Assembly (NCBI GenBank): GCA_038231215.1 | Contig: JBBRLS010000011.1 | Coordinates: 30,032 to 94,031, forward strand | Direction: 5' to 3' | Source: Schlegelella_A sp038231215 | GTDB lineage: Bacteria; Pseudomonadota; Gammaproteobacteria; Burkholderiales; Burkholderiaceae_C | DNA length: 64,000 nucleotides | In this document: in pieces, positions 51,835-60,990 of the stretch | Numbering within the stretch: the first letter of the stretch is position 1 | Layout: each line of letters opens with the position of its first letter | Translations under genes and position numbers: made by a program | Notes under the pieces: generated by a model | Told to the model about the DNA's origin: nothing | Databases searched by the model: none | What the model saw: only the letters and a program-made list of their open reading frames with translations

Positions 51835-51895
51835 CCGCCGCCCGCGAGTGACGCGCGCACCGGGAAAGCCCTCGTGCTTCGCTCCGGGGCGCGAC

Positions 51896-52063
51896 TTACA
51901 TTGCCCGGACTCGCGCAGGCACCAAGCCGGTGCCGCAGGCGCAGAGGTCAGTGAGGAGACAGCGCATCGCGCCGGGCACGTCCCGGGCGGCGTTCATTCA
52001 GGCCTGCGGGCCGACGCAGAAATGGCATAGGGGCGCCGCGCAAGTGGCGCCCCTTGTTTTTTG
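51896..52063 (+). ncRNA. Candidate structured non-coding RNA
   Basis: The gap 51835-52212 has no credible coding gene. A -10-like TTACAT (51896-51901) would start an RNA near 51908. The downstream sequence can form GGCACC/GGTGCC (51918-51923 / 51929-51934), CGCCGGG/CCCGG-CG (51970-51989) and either a long-range pairing CGCAGGC (51914-51920 or 51934-51940) with GCCTGCG (52002-52008) or a local CTGCG/CGCAG hairpin (52004-52019). It ends in a strong intrinsic terminator (52029-52062). Predicted length is about 155 nt. It does not match SRP, 6S, tmRNA or a riboswitch class that I can recognise. Termination 150 bp before the HDOD gene implies an independent transcript or a leader that attenuates. 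Confidence 0.5.
52029..52062 (+). terminator. Strong intrinsic terminator
   Basis: AGGGGCGCC (52029-52037) pairs with GGCGCCCCT (52046-52054), 9 bp with 8-nt loop, followed by TGTTTTTT. It is about 190 bp after the kinase stop, too far to be a simple kinase terminator and consistent with the end of a separate RNA. Confidence 0.85.
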
Positions 52064-52212
52064 TATGCGCGATCGAGACCGCGACTTCGGGCCGATGCCG
52101 ACGCGCGCGGCCAAAACGGGAATTTGTGCCGGGACCGATGCCCGTTTCAGCAGCGCGCACGGCGGCCCCGTCTCGTACCATGCGGGTCGGCACCGCTCGC
52201 TCTACGCAGGAC

Positions 52213-53034
52213 ATGACCCAGACCTCCCGTCGCCTTCTCGACGTCGACATTCCGGCGCAGCCCGACGTGCTCGTCCGCCTCTCGCTGCTGCTCGCCGAAG
52301 ACAACGTCGATTTCAGCGCGGCGAGCCTGCTCATCAGCTCCGACATGGCGCTCGCCGCGGCGGTGCTGAAGGCGGTCAATTCGGCGATGTACGGCCTGCG
52401 CGGCCGCGTCCAGAGCGTGCAGCAGGCGATCACCTACCTGGGCACGCGCGAGGTCGCCTCGGTTACCTTCGAAATGGGCCTGCGCGCTGTCTTCCCGGCG
52501 GCACCCGAGCTTGAGCCGCTCTGGGAGCGGGCCCGGGTGCGTGGCCTCCTCATGGGACGCATCGGCAGCGAGATCGGCGTCGACTCCTGGGCCGCGCACT
52601 CGGCGGGCCTGTTCGAGGAGTGCGGCAAGGCGGTCATGTTCCGCCATGCCACCGAACGCTACAGGCCGATGCTCCTCGAAGCGAAGAACGACGAGGAACT
52701 GCTCATGATGGAGCACGCCAACATCGGTGTCAGCCACGATGCGCTCGGCGCGGCGCTGTGCGAAAGCTGGGGCCTGGCGCCGCCGGCCGTCGACAGCGTT
52801 CGTTACCACGTCATCGTCAACAGCACGCTCGAGTTGCCGATGCACGTGCAGCGACGCTCGATCTGCGCGCTCTCGGCGATGGCGCACGCGCTCATGACCG
52901 ATCCCGACACGCTCGACGAGGTGGCGCGCAAGGTGGCGCCGCAAGCCGACCTCGACCCGCTCCTGGCGGCACGCGGCGCGCGCCGCGTGCAGGAGCAGAT
53001 CGAGATGGCGGTCGAGCGCGCCAAGACCGACTAG
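52213..53034 (+). CDS. HDOD-domain protein
   Basis: A 273-residue HDOD-domain signalling protein. SAASLLISSDMALAAAVLKA, VNSAMYGLRGRVQSVQQAIT and YLGTREVASV form the typical first half; EECGKAVMFRHA and HDALGAALCESWGLAPPAVD follow. HDOD proteins resemble HD hydrolases without the metal-binding residues and usually act in c-di-GMP or stress signalling. The ATG at 52213 is preferred; an ATG near 52180 is an alternative. The gene is separated from the upstream RNA by the terminator. Confidence 0.85.
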   Translation: MTQTSRRLLDVDIPAQPDVLVRLSLLLAEDNVDFSAASLLISSDMALAAAVLKAVNSAMYGLRGRVQSVQQAITYLGTREVASVTFEMGLRAVFPAAPELEPLWERARVRGLLMGRIGSEIGVDSWAAHSAGLFEECGKAVMFRHATERYRPMLLEAKNDEELLMMEHANIGVSHDALGAALCESWGLAPPAVDSVRYHVIVNSTLELPMHVQRRSICALSAMAHALMTDPDTLDEVARKVAPQADLDPLLAARGARRVQEQIEMAVERAKTD

Positions 53035-53161
53035 GGTCGACCGCCCGAAGGCCCCGCTTTCCTGGGCGTCTTTCCCCGTAGTCTCTCTCTTGGCGCAGCC
53101 GCGGCGCTGCACTAGCGTGCGAGGACAGCGCACGCCGACGCGGGCGCGAGGATCAGCCGCC

Positions 53162-54856
53162 ATGTCGAATGTCGTTTCCGCGGGGTCGGTCGCCCCCGAA
53201 AAGCTCGCCTTGCAGCGTCTCTACCACTGGGAGCGCGAGGCGCCGAACCGCGTGGTGCTGACCCAGCCGCAAGGCGGCGGCGCGGTGCGCGACTTCACAT
53301 GGGGCGAGGCGATCGGCGAGGCGCGCCGCATGGCCGCGCACCTTCGCTCGCTCGGTTTTCCGCCGGGCAGCCGGATCGGCCTGCTCTCCAAGAACTGCGC
53401 GCACTGGCTGCTCGCCGACTTCGCGATCTGGATGGCCGGTCACGTCTCGGTACCGCTCTATCCGACGCTCGCGGCGACGACGATCCGCCACATCCTCGAG
53501 CACTCCGAAGCCCGCCTCCTGTTCGTCGGCAAGCTCGACGGCTGGGATGCGATGCGGCCCGGCGTACCCCTTGGGCTGGCCTGCCTCGCCCTGCCGCTGG
53601 CGCCACCGAACGACTATGCGAAGTGGGACGCGATCGTCGCCGCCACGCCGCCGCTCCAGGGCAGCCCCGTGCGCGATGGCAACGAGCTCTCGACCATCAT
53701 GTACACGTCGGGTACGACCGGCGTGCCCAAGGGCGTGATGCACAGCTTCGCGACCTTCGCCTGGGCGCTCGGCGCGGGCCTCGAGCGCGTGCCGTTCGAC
53801 AGCGACACGCGCATGCTGAGCTACCTGCCGCTCGCCCACGTGGCCGAGCGCGCGCTGATCGAGCACGCCTTGCTGGCGAGCGGCATGCACGTGTTCTTTG
53901 CCGAGAGCCTCGACACCTTCACCGCCGACATGCATCGCGCACGGCCGACCGTCTTCTTCTCGGTGCCGCGCCTGTGGGTCAAGTTCCAGCAGGCGGTCGA
54001 CGCGAAGATGCCGCCGGCCAAGCTGCGCCGGATGCTGAAGATCCCGATCGTCGGCCGGATAGTCGCCAAGAAAGTGCTCGCTGCCCTCGGCCTCGATGCC
54101 TGCCGCTTCGCCGCCGGCGGCGCCGCGCCGATGCCGCCCGAGTTGCTGCGCTGGTACGGGCGGCTCGGCCTGCCGATCAGCGAGGTCTACGGCATGACCG
54201 AAAACTGCGGTGTCTCGCACGCAACCCTGCCCGGCCTGCCACGGCCCGGCACGGTCGGGCTTGCCTACGAAGGAATCGAAAGCCGGATCGACGCGGCCAC
54301 CGGCGAGATCCAGATGAAGAGTCCCGGCCTCATGCTCGGCTACTACAAGGAACCGGGCCTGACGAGCGAGGCGATCGACGCCGACGGCTGGCTGCACACC
54401 GGCGACAAGGGCGCACTCGACGGCGAGGGCAACCTGCGCATCACGGGTCGCGTCAAGGACCTGTTCAAGACGAGCAAGGGCAAGTACGTGGCGCCGGCAC
54501 CCATCGAGGATCGGCTGGTCATGAACGGCGCGCTCGAGGCCTGCGTCGTCACCGGCGCCAACCTCGGTCAGCCGCTCGGCATCGTCATGCTCAACGCCGA
54601 CGCGGCGAAGCGCGCGACCGCGCCGGAAGGCCGCGCCGCACTGGAGAGTTCGCTGGCCGAGCACCTGACGAAGGTCAACGACGCGCTCGATCCGCACGAG
54701 CAGCTCGACTGCCTGGTCGTCGTGGCCGAGCCCTGGTCGGTCGAGAACGGCTTCATCACGCCGACTTTCAAGGTCAAGCGCAACCGCATCGAAGAGGTGT
54801 ACGCGGCACAGTTCGAGCGGTGGATCGGAGCGCACCGCCCTGTCGTCTGGGCCTGA
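53162..54856 (+). CDS. AMP-dependent long-chain acyl-CoA synthetase
   Basis: A 564-residue adenylate-forming enzyme that activates a carboxylic acid to its CoA ester. P-loop MYTSGTTGVPKGVMHS, A5 motif YGMTENCG, A7/A8 region GWLHTGDKGALDGEGNLRIT and GRVKDLFKTSKGKYVAP, and the C-terminal Lys in FITPTFKVKRNRI. The TSKGKY stretch with a long C-terminal domain is as in FadD/ACSL-type long-chain ligases. It is monocistronic. Confidence 0.88.
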   Translation: MSNVVSAGSVAPEKLALQRLYHWEREAPNRVVLTQPQGGGAVRDFTWGEAIGEARRMAAHLRSLGFPPGSRIGLLSKNCAHWLLADFAIWMAGHVSVPLYPTLAATTIRHILEHSEARLLFVGKLDGWDAMRPGVPLGLACLALPLAPPNDYAKWDAIVAATPPLQGSPVRDGNELSTIMYTSGTTGVPKGVMHSFATFAWALGAGLERVPFDSDTRMLSYLPLAHVAERALIEHALLASGMHVFFAESLDTFTADMHRARPTVFFSVPRLWVKFQQAVDAKMPPAKLRRMLKIPIVGRIVAKKVLAALGLDACRFAAGGAAPMPPELLRWYGRLGLPISEVYGMTENCGVSHATLPGLPRPGTVGLAYEGIESRIDAATGEIQMKSPGLMLGYYKEPGLTSEAIDADGWLHTGDKGALDGEGNLRITGRVKDLFKTSKGKYVAPAPIEDRLVMNGALEACVVTGANLGQPLGIVMLNADAAKRATAPEGRAALESSLAEHLTKVNDALDPHEQLDCLVVVAEPWSVENGFITPTFKVKRNRIEEVYAAQFERWIGAHRPVVWA

Positions 54857-54877
54857 GCCGGCCGGCGCGCACCTTGT

Positions 54878-55876
54878 TCAGTCGACCTTCGCCCCCGAAG
54901 ACTTCACCACCTGCGCCCACTTCTTCGCCTCGGCGGCGATGAAGCGGCCGAACTCGTCGGGCGTGTTGCCGCCCGGGATCGCGCCTTGCGCGACGAGCCG
55001 CTCCCTGAGTGCGGCTGAAGCAAGCGCCTTCGTCGTTTCCTGCTGCACGCGAGCGACGATGTCGGAGGGCGTGCCGGTCGGCGCCAGCAAGCCGAACCAC
55101 GAGTTCGCCTCGAAGCCCTTGACCGGGCCGGCCTCGGCGATCGTCGGCACGTCGGGCAAGGCCGCGCTGCGCTGACTGCTCGTCACGGCCAACGCAACGA
55201 GCTTGCCGGACTTGATCTGCTGCAGCGACGAGGGCAGGTTGTCGAACATCAGGTCCATCGTGCCGCCAACGAGATCGAGCAGGGCCGGGCCCGAGCCGCG
55301 ATAGGGAATGTGGACCATGTAGGTTCCGGTCATCGTCTTGAACAGCTCGCCCGACAGGTGGATCGAGGTGCCGTTGCCGCTCGACGCCATGTTGAGCTTG
55401 CCCGGGTTGGCGCGGGCGAAGGCGATCAGCGAGCGAACGTCGGTGATCCTGTACGCGGCCGCCTTGGCCGGGTTCATGACCAGCACGTTGGGCACGCCGG
55501 CCACCAGCGAGATCGGCGCGAAGTCCTTCGCGGCGTCGTACGGCATCTTTGGATAGAGCGCCGGGTTGATGGCCTGCGTGCCAACCGTTCCCATCAGCAG
55601 CGTGTAGCCGTCGGGTGCCGACTTGGCGACGGCGTCGGCGCCGAGATTGCCGCCCGCGCCAGGCTTGTTCTCGACGATGAAGGTCTGGCCGAACGCCTTG
55701 CCGAGCTCTGGCGCGAGGGCGCGCGCCAGGATGTCGGTGGTGCCGCCCGGCGCGAACGGAACGACGATGCGCACCGGCCTTGTCGGCCACGGACCGGTCG
55801 CTCCTTGGGCGAAGGCAAGCCCGGCGCCGGTGCCGAGGGCGCAGGCGAGCGCGGCGATTCGCAAGCTCTGTCTCAT
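54878..55876 (-). CDS. Bug-family (TctC) tripartite-tricarboxylate-type substrate-binding protein
   Basis: A 332-residue periplasmic protein. A Sec signal (LRIAALACALGTGAGLAFAQ) is followed by WPTRPVRIVVPFAPGGTTDI, NKPGAGGNLGADAVAKSAPD and GTVGTQAINPALYPKMPYDA, all Bug-family hallmarks. No TctA/TctB membrane genes adjoin it, as is common for the many orphan Bug proteins of Burkholderiales, so the ligand and transporter are unknown. It diverges from the TonB-dependent receptor gene. Confidence 0.9.
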   Translation of the reverse strand: MRQSLRIAALACALGTGAGLAFAQGATGPWPTRPVRIVVPFAPGGTTDILARALAPELGKAFGQTFIVENKPGAGGNLGADAVAKSAPDGYTLLMGTVGTQAINPALYPKMPYDAAKDFAPISLVAGVPNVLVMNPAKAAAYRITDVRSLIAFARANPGKLNMASSGNGTSIHLSGELFKTMTGTYMVHIPYRGSGPALLDLVGGTMDLMFDNLPSSLQQIKSGKLVALAVTSSQRSAALPDVPTIAEAGPVKGFEANSWFGLLAPTGTPSDIVARVQQETTKALASAALRERLVAQGAIPGGNTPDEFGRFIAAEAKKWAQVVKSSGAKVD

Positions 55877-56102
55877 CGGCGTGCCTCCAGCGCAGCAGCG
55901 CGTCTCGGGCGCCTCGGGTGCGTAGTGTGGGGCCGATCGGACGCCGATTGTTTCGAGACGGTTTCGAGGCCGTTCCGGCCGTTGCGTCGGCGTGCCACAT
56001 CGCCAAATTCGCAAGAACTGCAACGTCGGCGGACACGCTCGTTCGTAGTCTGCCGCTTCGGCTCACGAAGCCGCAGCCACGCAACTCTTTCAGGAACGAA
56101 AC

Positions 56103-58859
56103 ATGTCCAAGACTGGCCAGCTCGCCGCCGCCGTGAAACGCCATCGTCCCGGAGGGCGCCGGATCCTCGTCGCCGCGGTCGCCGCGGCCTTTCCGCTGGC
56201 CGCCTGGACGCAGACGCAGCAACTCGAGCGGGTCGAGATCACGGGCTCGTCGATCAAGCGCATTGACGCCGAATCGGCGCTGCCGGTCCAGGTGATCACG
56301 CGCGAGCAGATCCAGAAGACAGGCGCTGCCAACGTCGAGCAGCTTCTGCAGACGATCAGCTCGATCTCGAGCTCGGGCGGACTCAATTCGTCGAGCACCG
56401 CCGGCGCCACCACCGGTGGCATCTCGGCGATCTCGCTGCACGGCCTGACATCGATTCGCACCCTGGTGCTCCTCAACGGCCGACGCATCGCGCCGTACGG
56501 CATCGGCTTCACCAACGACTCCGTATCGGTCGACGTCAACAGCATTCCGCTTGCCGCCATCGAGCGGGTCGAGGTGCTCAAGGACGGAGCCTCGGCCGTG
56601 TATGGCTCCGACGCCATCGCCGGCGTCGTCAATTTCATCCTGCGCCAGGACTTCAAGGGCCTGGAGCTCACCGGCGAGTACGGCGACACGACCCAGGGCG
56701 GCGCCAGCCTGAAGCGCGCCAGCGGCGTGTTCGGTTTCGGCAACCTCGCCGCCGATCGCTTCAACGTGATGGCGGTCGCGAGCTTTCAGAAGGAAGGCAC
56801 GCTGCTCGGCGCGCAACGCAACTTTGCCAAGAGCGGCTTCAATTCCATCAACGACACGACCTCGGGCAACACCTTCCCGGCCAACTTCGCCGCCGCCGAC
56901 GGCTCGTTCGGCTCGCACAACCCGACCGCCGCGACGGGCTGCGTGCCACCGTATTCGGTGTTCGATCCGTTCAAGAACCCGAACGCCTGCCGTTTCGATC
57001 CGGCGCCGATCCTCGAGCTGGTGCCGGCGTCGGAGCGGATGAGCTTGTTCGGCTCGGCGAAGTTCGCGATCACGCCCGACGTGCAGGCCTACGCCGAGGC
57101 GTCGTACAACCAGAACAAGATCCGCACCATCATCCAGCCGGTGCCGATCTCGGACCAGTTCGCCTTGCCGCCGAACCACCCGCTGTTCAACGTCGCGCCG
57201 TACAACGGCGCCTCGACGATCCTCCTGCAGTCGAGCAGCATCTATTACCCGACCGCCTACGTGCAGTCGATCACCGGCGGCGCGACTCCCGACCTGCTGA
57301 TCCGCTACCGCGCCGCCGGCGCCGGCAACCGCGACCTCACCGACATCTCGCAGGCGCCGCGCTTGGTCGCCGGCGTCAAGGGCGCGGCGGTGGGCTGGGA
57401 CTTCGACGTCGCCGGCCTGTACAGCGAGAGCAAGCTTCGCGAGCAGGTCAACGGCGGCTTTCCGGCGCTGACCAAGATCCTGCCGATCCTCAACAGCGGC
57501 AACGTCAACTTCTTCGGGCCGAGCACGTCGGCTGTGGACGCGGCGCTGCTGGCCACCAATTTCACGGGCGACGCCTTCCACATCAAGTCGTCGCTGACGA
57601 GTCTCGCCGCCAAAGCCTCGCGCGACGTGATGAACCTGCCCGCGGGCCCGCTCGGCGTCGCCTTCGGCGCCGAGGGACGCAAGGAAAAGTACGACTTCAG
57701 CGCCAGCCCCGAGATCGCCAGCGGCGACATCGCCGGCTACGGCGGCAACCTGCTCGACGTACACAAGTCGCGCAACGTGACCGCCGTGTTCGGCGAAGTC
57801 AACGTGCCGGTCGTCAAGACGCTCGAGGCCAACTTCGCGGTCCGCTACGACCACTACGCGGGTGTCGGCAACTCGACGACGCCCAAGGGGAGCCTGCGCT
57901 GGCAACCGACGCCGCAGATCCTGCTGCGCACGTCGTTCGGCAAGGGCTTTCGGGCGCCGAGCCTGCAGGACCTCTTCGCCGCCAACACGTCCGGCGTCAC
58001 GCCCCAGGGCGCGAGCGATCTGTTGCGCTGCCCCTTCACCAATGACCAGACCCACGATTGCGGCACCCAGTTTCCCGTCACCAACGGCGGCAACCCGAAC
58101 CTGAAGCCGGAGAAGTCGAACAACTTCACCCTCGGCACCGTGCTCGAGCCGATCAACAACGTGTCGGTGGGAATCGATTACTTCCGGGTGCGGCTGTCGG
58201 ACACGATCGTCCAGGGCCTGGGATCGGCCGTGATCCTGTCGGACCCGGTGAAGTACGCCTCGCTGATCCAGCGCGGCCCGGTCGACCCGAACTTTCCGAA
58301 CCTGCCCGGGCCGATCACGAACATCCAGCTGACCAACCTGAACCTGGGCATCACCAAGATCTCGGGACTCGACTTCGACGTCAAGTGGCGGATCCCGGCC
58401 GGCGACCTCGGCCGCTTCACGGTCTACGGCAGCGCCACCTACTTCAACAGTTTCGACGCATCGAACCTCGACGGCAGCTTCAGCGGCGGGGTCGACCTCA
58501 CCAACCCGGCGACCGGCGGCATCGTGCCGCGCTTCAGGAGCTACCTCTCGCTCGACTGGACCTACGGTCCGTGGAATGCGAACCTGGCGCAAAGCTTCCA
58601 GAAGTCGTACCACGACCTGGCCGGAACCAACGAGGTCGTGCCGCGCCGCGTCGGCTCGTACACCGTTTACGACCTGCAGGGCACGTACACCGGCTTCAAG
58701 TCGTGGCGCCTGACGCTGGGCGCGCGCAACCTCTTCGACCGCGACCCGCCCTACTCCAACGCCGGCGGCCAGACCTCGTTCCAGAGTGGCTACGACAACC
58801 AGTACGCCGACCCGCGCGGCCGCTTCATCTATGGCAGGGTGACCTACAGCTACCAGTGA
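56103..58859 (+). CDS. TonB-dependent outer-membrane receptor
   Basis: A 918-residue outer-membrane importer. Signal peptide (RRILVAAVAAAFPLAAWTQT), TonB-box-like start LERVEITGSSIKRIDAESAL, plug domain with TLVLLNGRRIA, VEVLKDGASAVYGSDAIAGV and VNFILR. The beta-barrel contains FGKGFRAPSLQDLFAANTSG and NPNLKPEKSNNFTLG, and ends in aromatic YGRVTYSYQ. No STN signalling domain or anti-sigma partner. Substrate unknown; the GSNIKR-type box occurs in receptors for carbohydrates, oligopeptides and other non-siderophores. Confidence 0.93.
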   Translation: MSKTGQLAAAVKRHRPGGRRILVAAVAAAFPLAAWTQTQQLERVEITGSSIKRIDAESALPVQVITREQIQKTGAANVEQLLQTISSISSSGGLNSSSTAGATTGGISAISLHGLTSIRTLVLLNGRRIAPYGIGFTNDSVSVDVNSIPLAAIERVEVLKDGASAVYGSDAIAGVVNFILRQDFKGLELTGEYGDTTQGGASLKRASGVFGFGNLAADRFNVMAVASFQKEGTLLGAQRNFAKSGFNSINDTTSGNTFPANFAAADGSFGSHNPTAATGCVPPYSVFDPFKNPNACRFDPAPILELVPASERMSLFGSAKFAITPDVQAYAEASYNQNKIRTIIQPVPISDQFALPPNHPLFNVAPYNGASTILLQSSSIYYPTAYVQSITGGATPDLLIRYRAAGAGNRDLTDISQAPRLVAGVKGAAVGWDFDVAGLYSESKLREQVNGGFPALTKILPILNSGNVNFFGPSTSAVDAALLATNFTGDAFHIKSSLTSLAAKASRDVMNLPAGPLGVAFGAEGRKEKYDFSASPEIASGDIAGYGGNLLDVHKSRNVTAVFGEVNVPVVKTLEANFAVRYDHYAGVGNSTTPKGSLRWQPTPQILLRTSFGKGFRAPSLQDLFAANTSGVTPQGASDLLRCPFTNDQTHDCGTQFPVTNGGNPNLKPEKSNNFTLGTVLEPINNVSVGIDYFRVRLSDTIVQGLGSAVILSDPVKYASLIQRGPVDPNFPNLPGPITNIQLTNLNLGITKISGLDFDVKWRIPAGDLGRFTVYGSATYFNSFDASNLDGSFSGGVDLTNPATGGIVPRFRSYLSLDWTYGPWNANLAQSFQKSYHDLAGTNEVVPRRVGSYTVYDLQGTYTGFKSWRLTLGARNLFDRDPPYSNAGGQTSFQSGYDNQYADPRGRFIYGRVTYSYQ

Positions 58860-58900
58860 AACGATCCGCAAGCGAATGCAACTGCATCTATACTGGGTGC

Positions 58901-59338
58901 ATGGACATCGTCGACCAGCTGGCGCCGCGCGGTTTCGATTGCGTCTGCGGCAACATCCGCATGGCGGCGCGCGCCGTTACCAGCATCTACGACCGGCACC
59001 TGCGCGATGCCGGCGTGTCGGCCAGCCAGATGGCAGTGCTCTGGGCGGTGGCCTACGCGTGCGGCCTCTCGGTCAAGGAGCTCGCAGGCCGCATCGCCAT
59101 GGACGAGACGACGATGATCCGCAACCTGCGCGGCCTGGAGCGGCAGGGATGGGTCTCCCTCGCCGTCGGCACTGACCGCCGCCGCCGCTTGCCGGCGCTG
59201 ACCGAGAAGGGCCGCGCCGTCTTCGCCGAGGCCTTGCCCCTCTGGAAGAAGGCGCAGCAGGAAGTGGGCGCACTGCTCGACGACAAGCTGAGCGAGACCA
59301 ATCGCAAGCTCCTCAGGTTGACGCGTGCCATCGCCTGA
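58901..59338 (+). CDS. MarR-family transcriptional regulator
   Basis: A 145-residue winged-helix regulator. Helix N-terminus FDCVCGNIRMAARAVTSIYD, HTH LSVKELAGRIAMDETTMIRN and wing RQGWVSLAVGTDRRRRLPAL show a MarR/DUF24-like dimer; it resembles repressors with Cys-containing N-termini (CVC). The sequence upstream contains near-palindromic ATGCAACTGCAT (58876-58887), a possible operator. It follows the receptor gene by 41 bp and probably controls it or the AraC gene downstream. Confidence 0.85.
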   Translation: MDIVDQLAPRGFDCVCGNIRMAARAVTSIYDRHLRDAGVSASQMAVLWAVAYACGLSVKELAGRIAMDETTMIRNLRGLERQGWVSLAVGTDRRRRLPALTEKGRAVFAEALPLWKKAQQEVGALLDDKLSETNRKLLRLTRAIA

Positions 59339-59361
59339 TCGCCCGCAAAAATTTGCCCAAA

Positions 59362-60204
59362 ATGATGTATATGCATTCACCGTCGGGGCCGGCCGCGCTG
59401 CAAATGTCGAGTGCGGAGCCGCACGTCCTGGTCTTTCGCACCGCCTTGGACGGCGCCGTCAGCCTGGCTTGGCGCAACCGGCGGGTGCGCGTCGACGAGG
59501 ACGCCTGGCTGGTCCTCGACGGGCGAGAAGCCTGCTCGGTGCAGATCGAACCGGAAGTCCACACCCGGCTGCTCGTCGTCGCCATCTCCGGTGCCGAGCG
59601 CGACGCCGCGTTCGCGGCGCCGTCCGACAGTTCCGCGGCCGACGACGAAGCAGTCCAGATATCCGTCCCTGGCGACTTCAGGTTCGCCGAGAACCTTCGC
59701 GCGCGCGACGGTCCGGCCGGCCGGCGCCTGACAGCGATCGCACGCGGCCGCGCCGCGGGCCGTTCGGCCGCGGCCGAGCGCGCCGACCGCATTGCCCTCG
59801 TGCAGGACGCGATCGCCGAGGAGATCGAGCTTCGCCGCAAGGCGGCGCGGATCGCCTGCGTCAAGCTGGCGACGCGCGAGCAGCTCCTGCGTCGCATCCT
59901 GCTCGCCGCCGATTTCATCGCCAGCCATCACGACGAGCCACTCCTGCTCGACGAGATGGCGCGCGCCGCGAGCCTGTCGCGCTTTCACTTCGTTCGCCTG
60001 TTCAGCCTCGTGCTGGGCGAAACGCCGCATGCCTTTCTGCTGCGCAAACGCACGGCAGTCGCGCGCCGCCACCTCGCCTTCGGCAGCGCCTGCAGCGAGG
60101 CGGCGACGCGGGCCGGCTTCGGCAGTCGCTCGGCACTGTTCCGCAACCTGCGCAAGGCAAGTCCCGTCACCACCGGCCGGGGAACGTGCTTCCTCTCTGC
60201 CTGA
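59362..60204 (+). CDS. AraC-family transcriptional regulator
   Basis: About 280 residues. The C-terminal domain has two helix-turn-helix motifs: LLDEMARAASLSRFHFVRLF and ACSEAATRAGFGSRSALFRN. The N-terminal half is a cupin-like part plus an Arg/Ala-rich stretch (about 100-150). The start is uncertain: ATGs at 59362, 59365 and 59371 and a TTG at 59353 are all in frame. The 3' end overlaps the next gene by 19 bp, so the two are coupled. Confidence 0.82.
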   Translation: MMYMHSPSGPAALQMSSAEPHVLVFRTALDGAVSLAWRNRRVRVDEDAWLVLDGREACSVQIEPEVHTRLLVVAISGAERDAAFAAPSDSSAADDEAVQISVPGDFRFAENLRARDGPAGRRLTAIARGRAAGRSAAAERADRIALVQDAIAEEIELRRKAARIACVKLATREQLLRRILLAADFIASHHDEPLLLDEMARAASLSRFHFVRLFSLVLGETPHAFLLRKRTAVARRHLAFGSACSEAATRAGFGSRSALFRNLRKASPVTTGRGTCFLSA

Positions 60205-60938
60205 TCGTCGCCGCCGATACGGGCGCCACCGCGGGCTTCAACCGCGAGTTCGAGCTGCTCGGCTTCAAGCCCTACGCCGTCGAGACCTTCGCCTCGGCCT
60301 TCGGCCTGATCCGGCAGTGGCAGTTCGACGCCCTCATCGTCGACGGCGATGGCGACGCCGATGCGCTGCTGCACGCCTTGCCCGAACTGCGTGACCGATG
60401 CAACGCGCCGATCGTCCTGGTCTGGAGCGACGTCGGCGAGCGGCGGCAGATCGAAGCGCTGCAGGTCGGTGCCACCGAGGTCATCGTCAAGCCGGCGTCG
60501 CCGCGCCTCATCGCCGCCAAGTTGCATCGCCTGGTCGAGATCGCCCGCGAGCGGCCGGCCCCTGGCAGCGAGGAGCGGCGCGCGGTCGTGCGGTTGGGGC
60601 CGCTGCGCCTCGATCCGCGCCGCGCCACGGCCAGCGTCGGCGATGCGCCGCTCGCGCTCACCACCGGCGAGTTCGAGCTGTTGCTGCTGCTCGCGTCGCG
60701 GCCTGGCGAGTTCGTCCATCGCGACACGATCGCGCGCACGCTCGGCAGCCCGGCAAGCGCCGGCGACGGCCGGCGCAGCGCCGACATGCACATCTGCCGC
60801 ATCCGCAAGAAGCTGCGTGACGCCGGCGCCAACGCCTTGCGCGTCGAGACGGTCTACGGTCGCGGCTATTGCCTGCGCATCGAGGAAGAAGAAGCGGTCG
60901 AACTGTTCGCCGTGCGCCATCCGCAGTGGTGTGCCTGA
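60186..60938 (+). CDS. Atypical OmpR-like regulator, orphan receiver
   Basis: A 250-residue protein with a receiver-like N-terminus and an OmpR winged-helix C-terminus (FELLLLLASRPGEFVHRDTI, HICRIRKKLRD, VETVYGRGYCLRI). The phospho-acceptor-like Asp is in DALIVDGDGDADAL, the signature Lys is in VIVKPAS, but the acidic pair of strand 1 reads VAADTG, so only one of the two usual acidic residues is there. The GTG at 60186 lies inside the AraC gene. No histidine kinase is adjacent. It may act without phosphorylation. Confidence 0.8.
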   Translation: MLPLCLIVAADTGATAGFNREFELLGFKPYAVETFASAFGLIRQWQFDALIVDGDGDADALLHALPELRDRCNAPIVLVWSDVGERRQIEALQVGATEVIVKPASPRLIAAKLHRLVEIARERPAPGSEERRAVVRLGPLRLDPRRATASVGDAPLALTTGEFELLLLLASRPGEFVHRDTIARTLGSPASAGDGRRSADMHICRIRKKLRDAGANALRVETVYGRGYCLRIEEEEAVELFAVRHPQWCA

Positions 60939-60990
60939 CCCCTCTCTACGGGTAAGCACGCAGCGAGCCGGCGCCCACAATACGGGCGAC

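Noticed and set aside
51940..51965. Partial likeness of GTGAGGAGACAGC to the B12-box of cobalamin riboswitches
   Set aside because: Only about ten positions fit, the other riboswitch elements are not in the right order, and no B12 gene follows.
51908..52063. Signal-recognition-particle (4.5S) RNA
   Set aside because: GGTCAG and CAGC are present but the GGAA tetraloop and AGCAGC side of the conserved helix are missing.
59339..59361. TTG at 59353 as AraC start
   Set aside because: Three ATGs follow within 18 bases and the TTG adds only three residues with no better ribosome-binding site.
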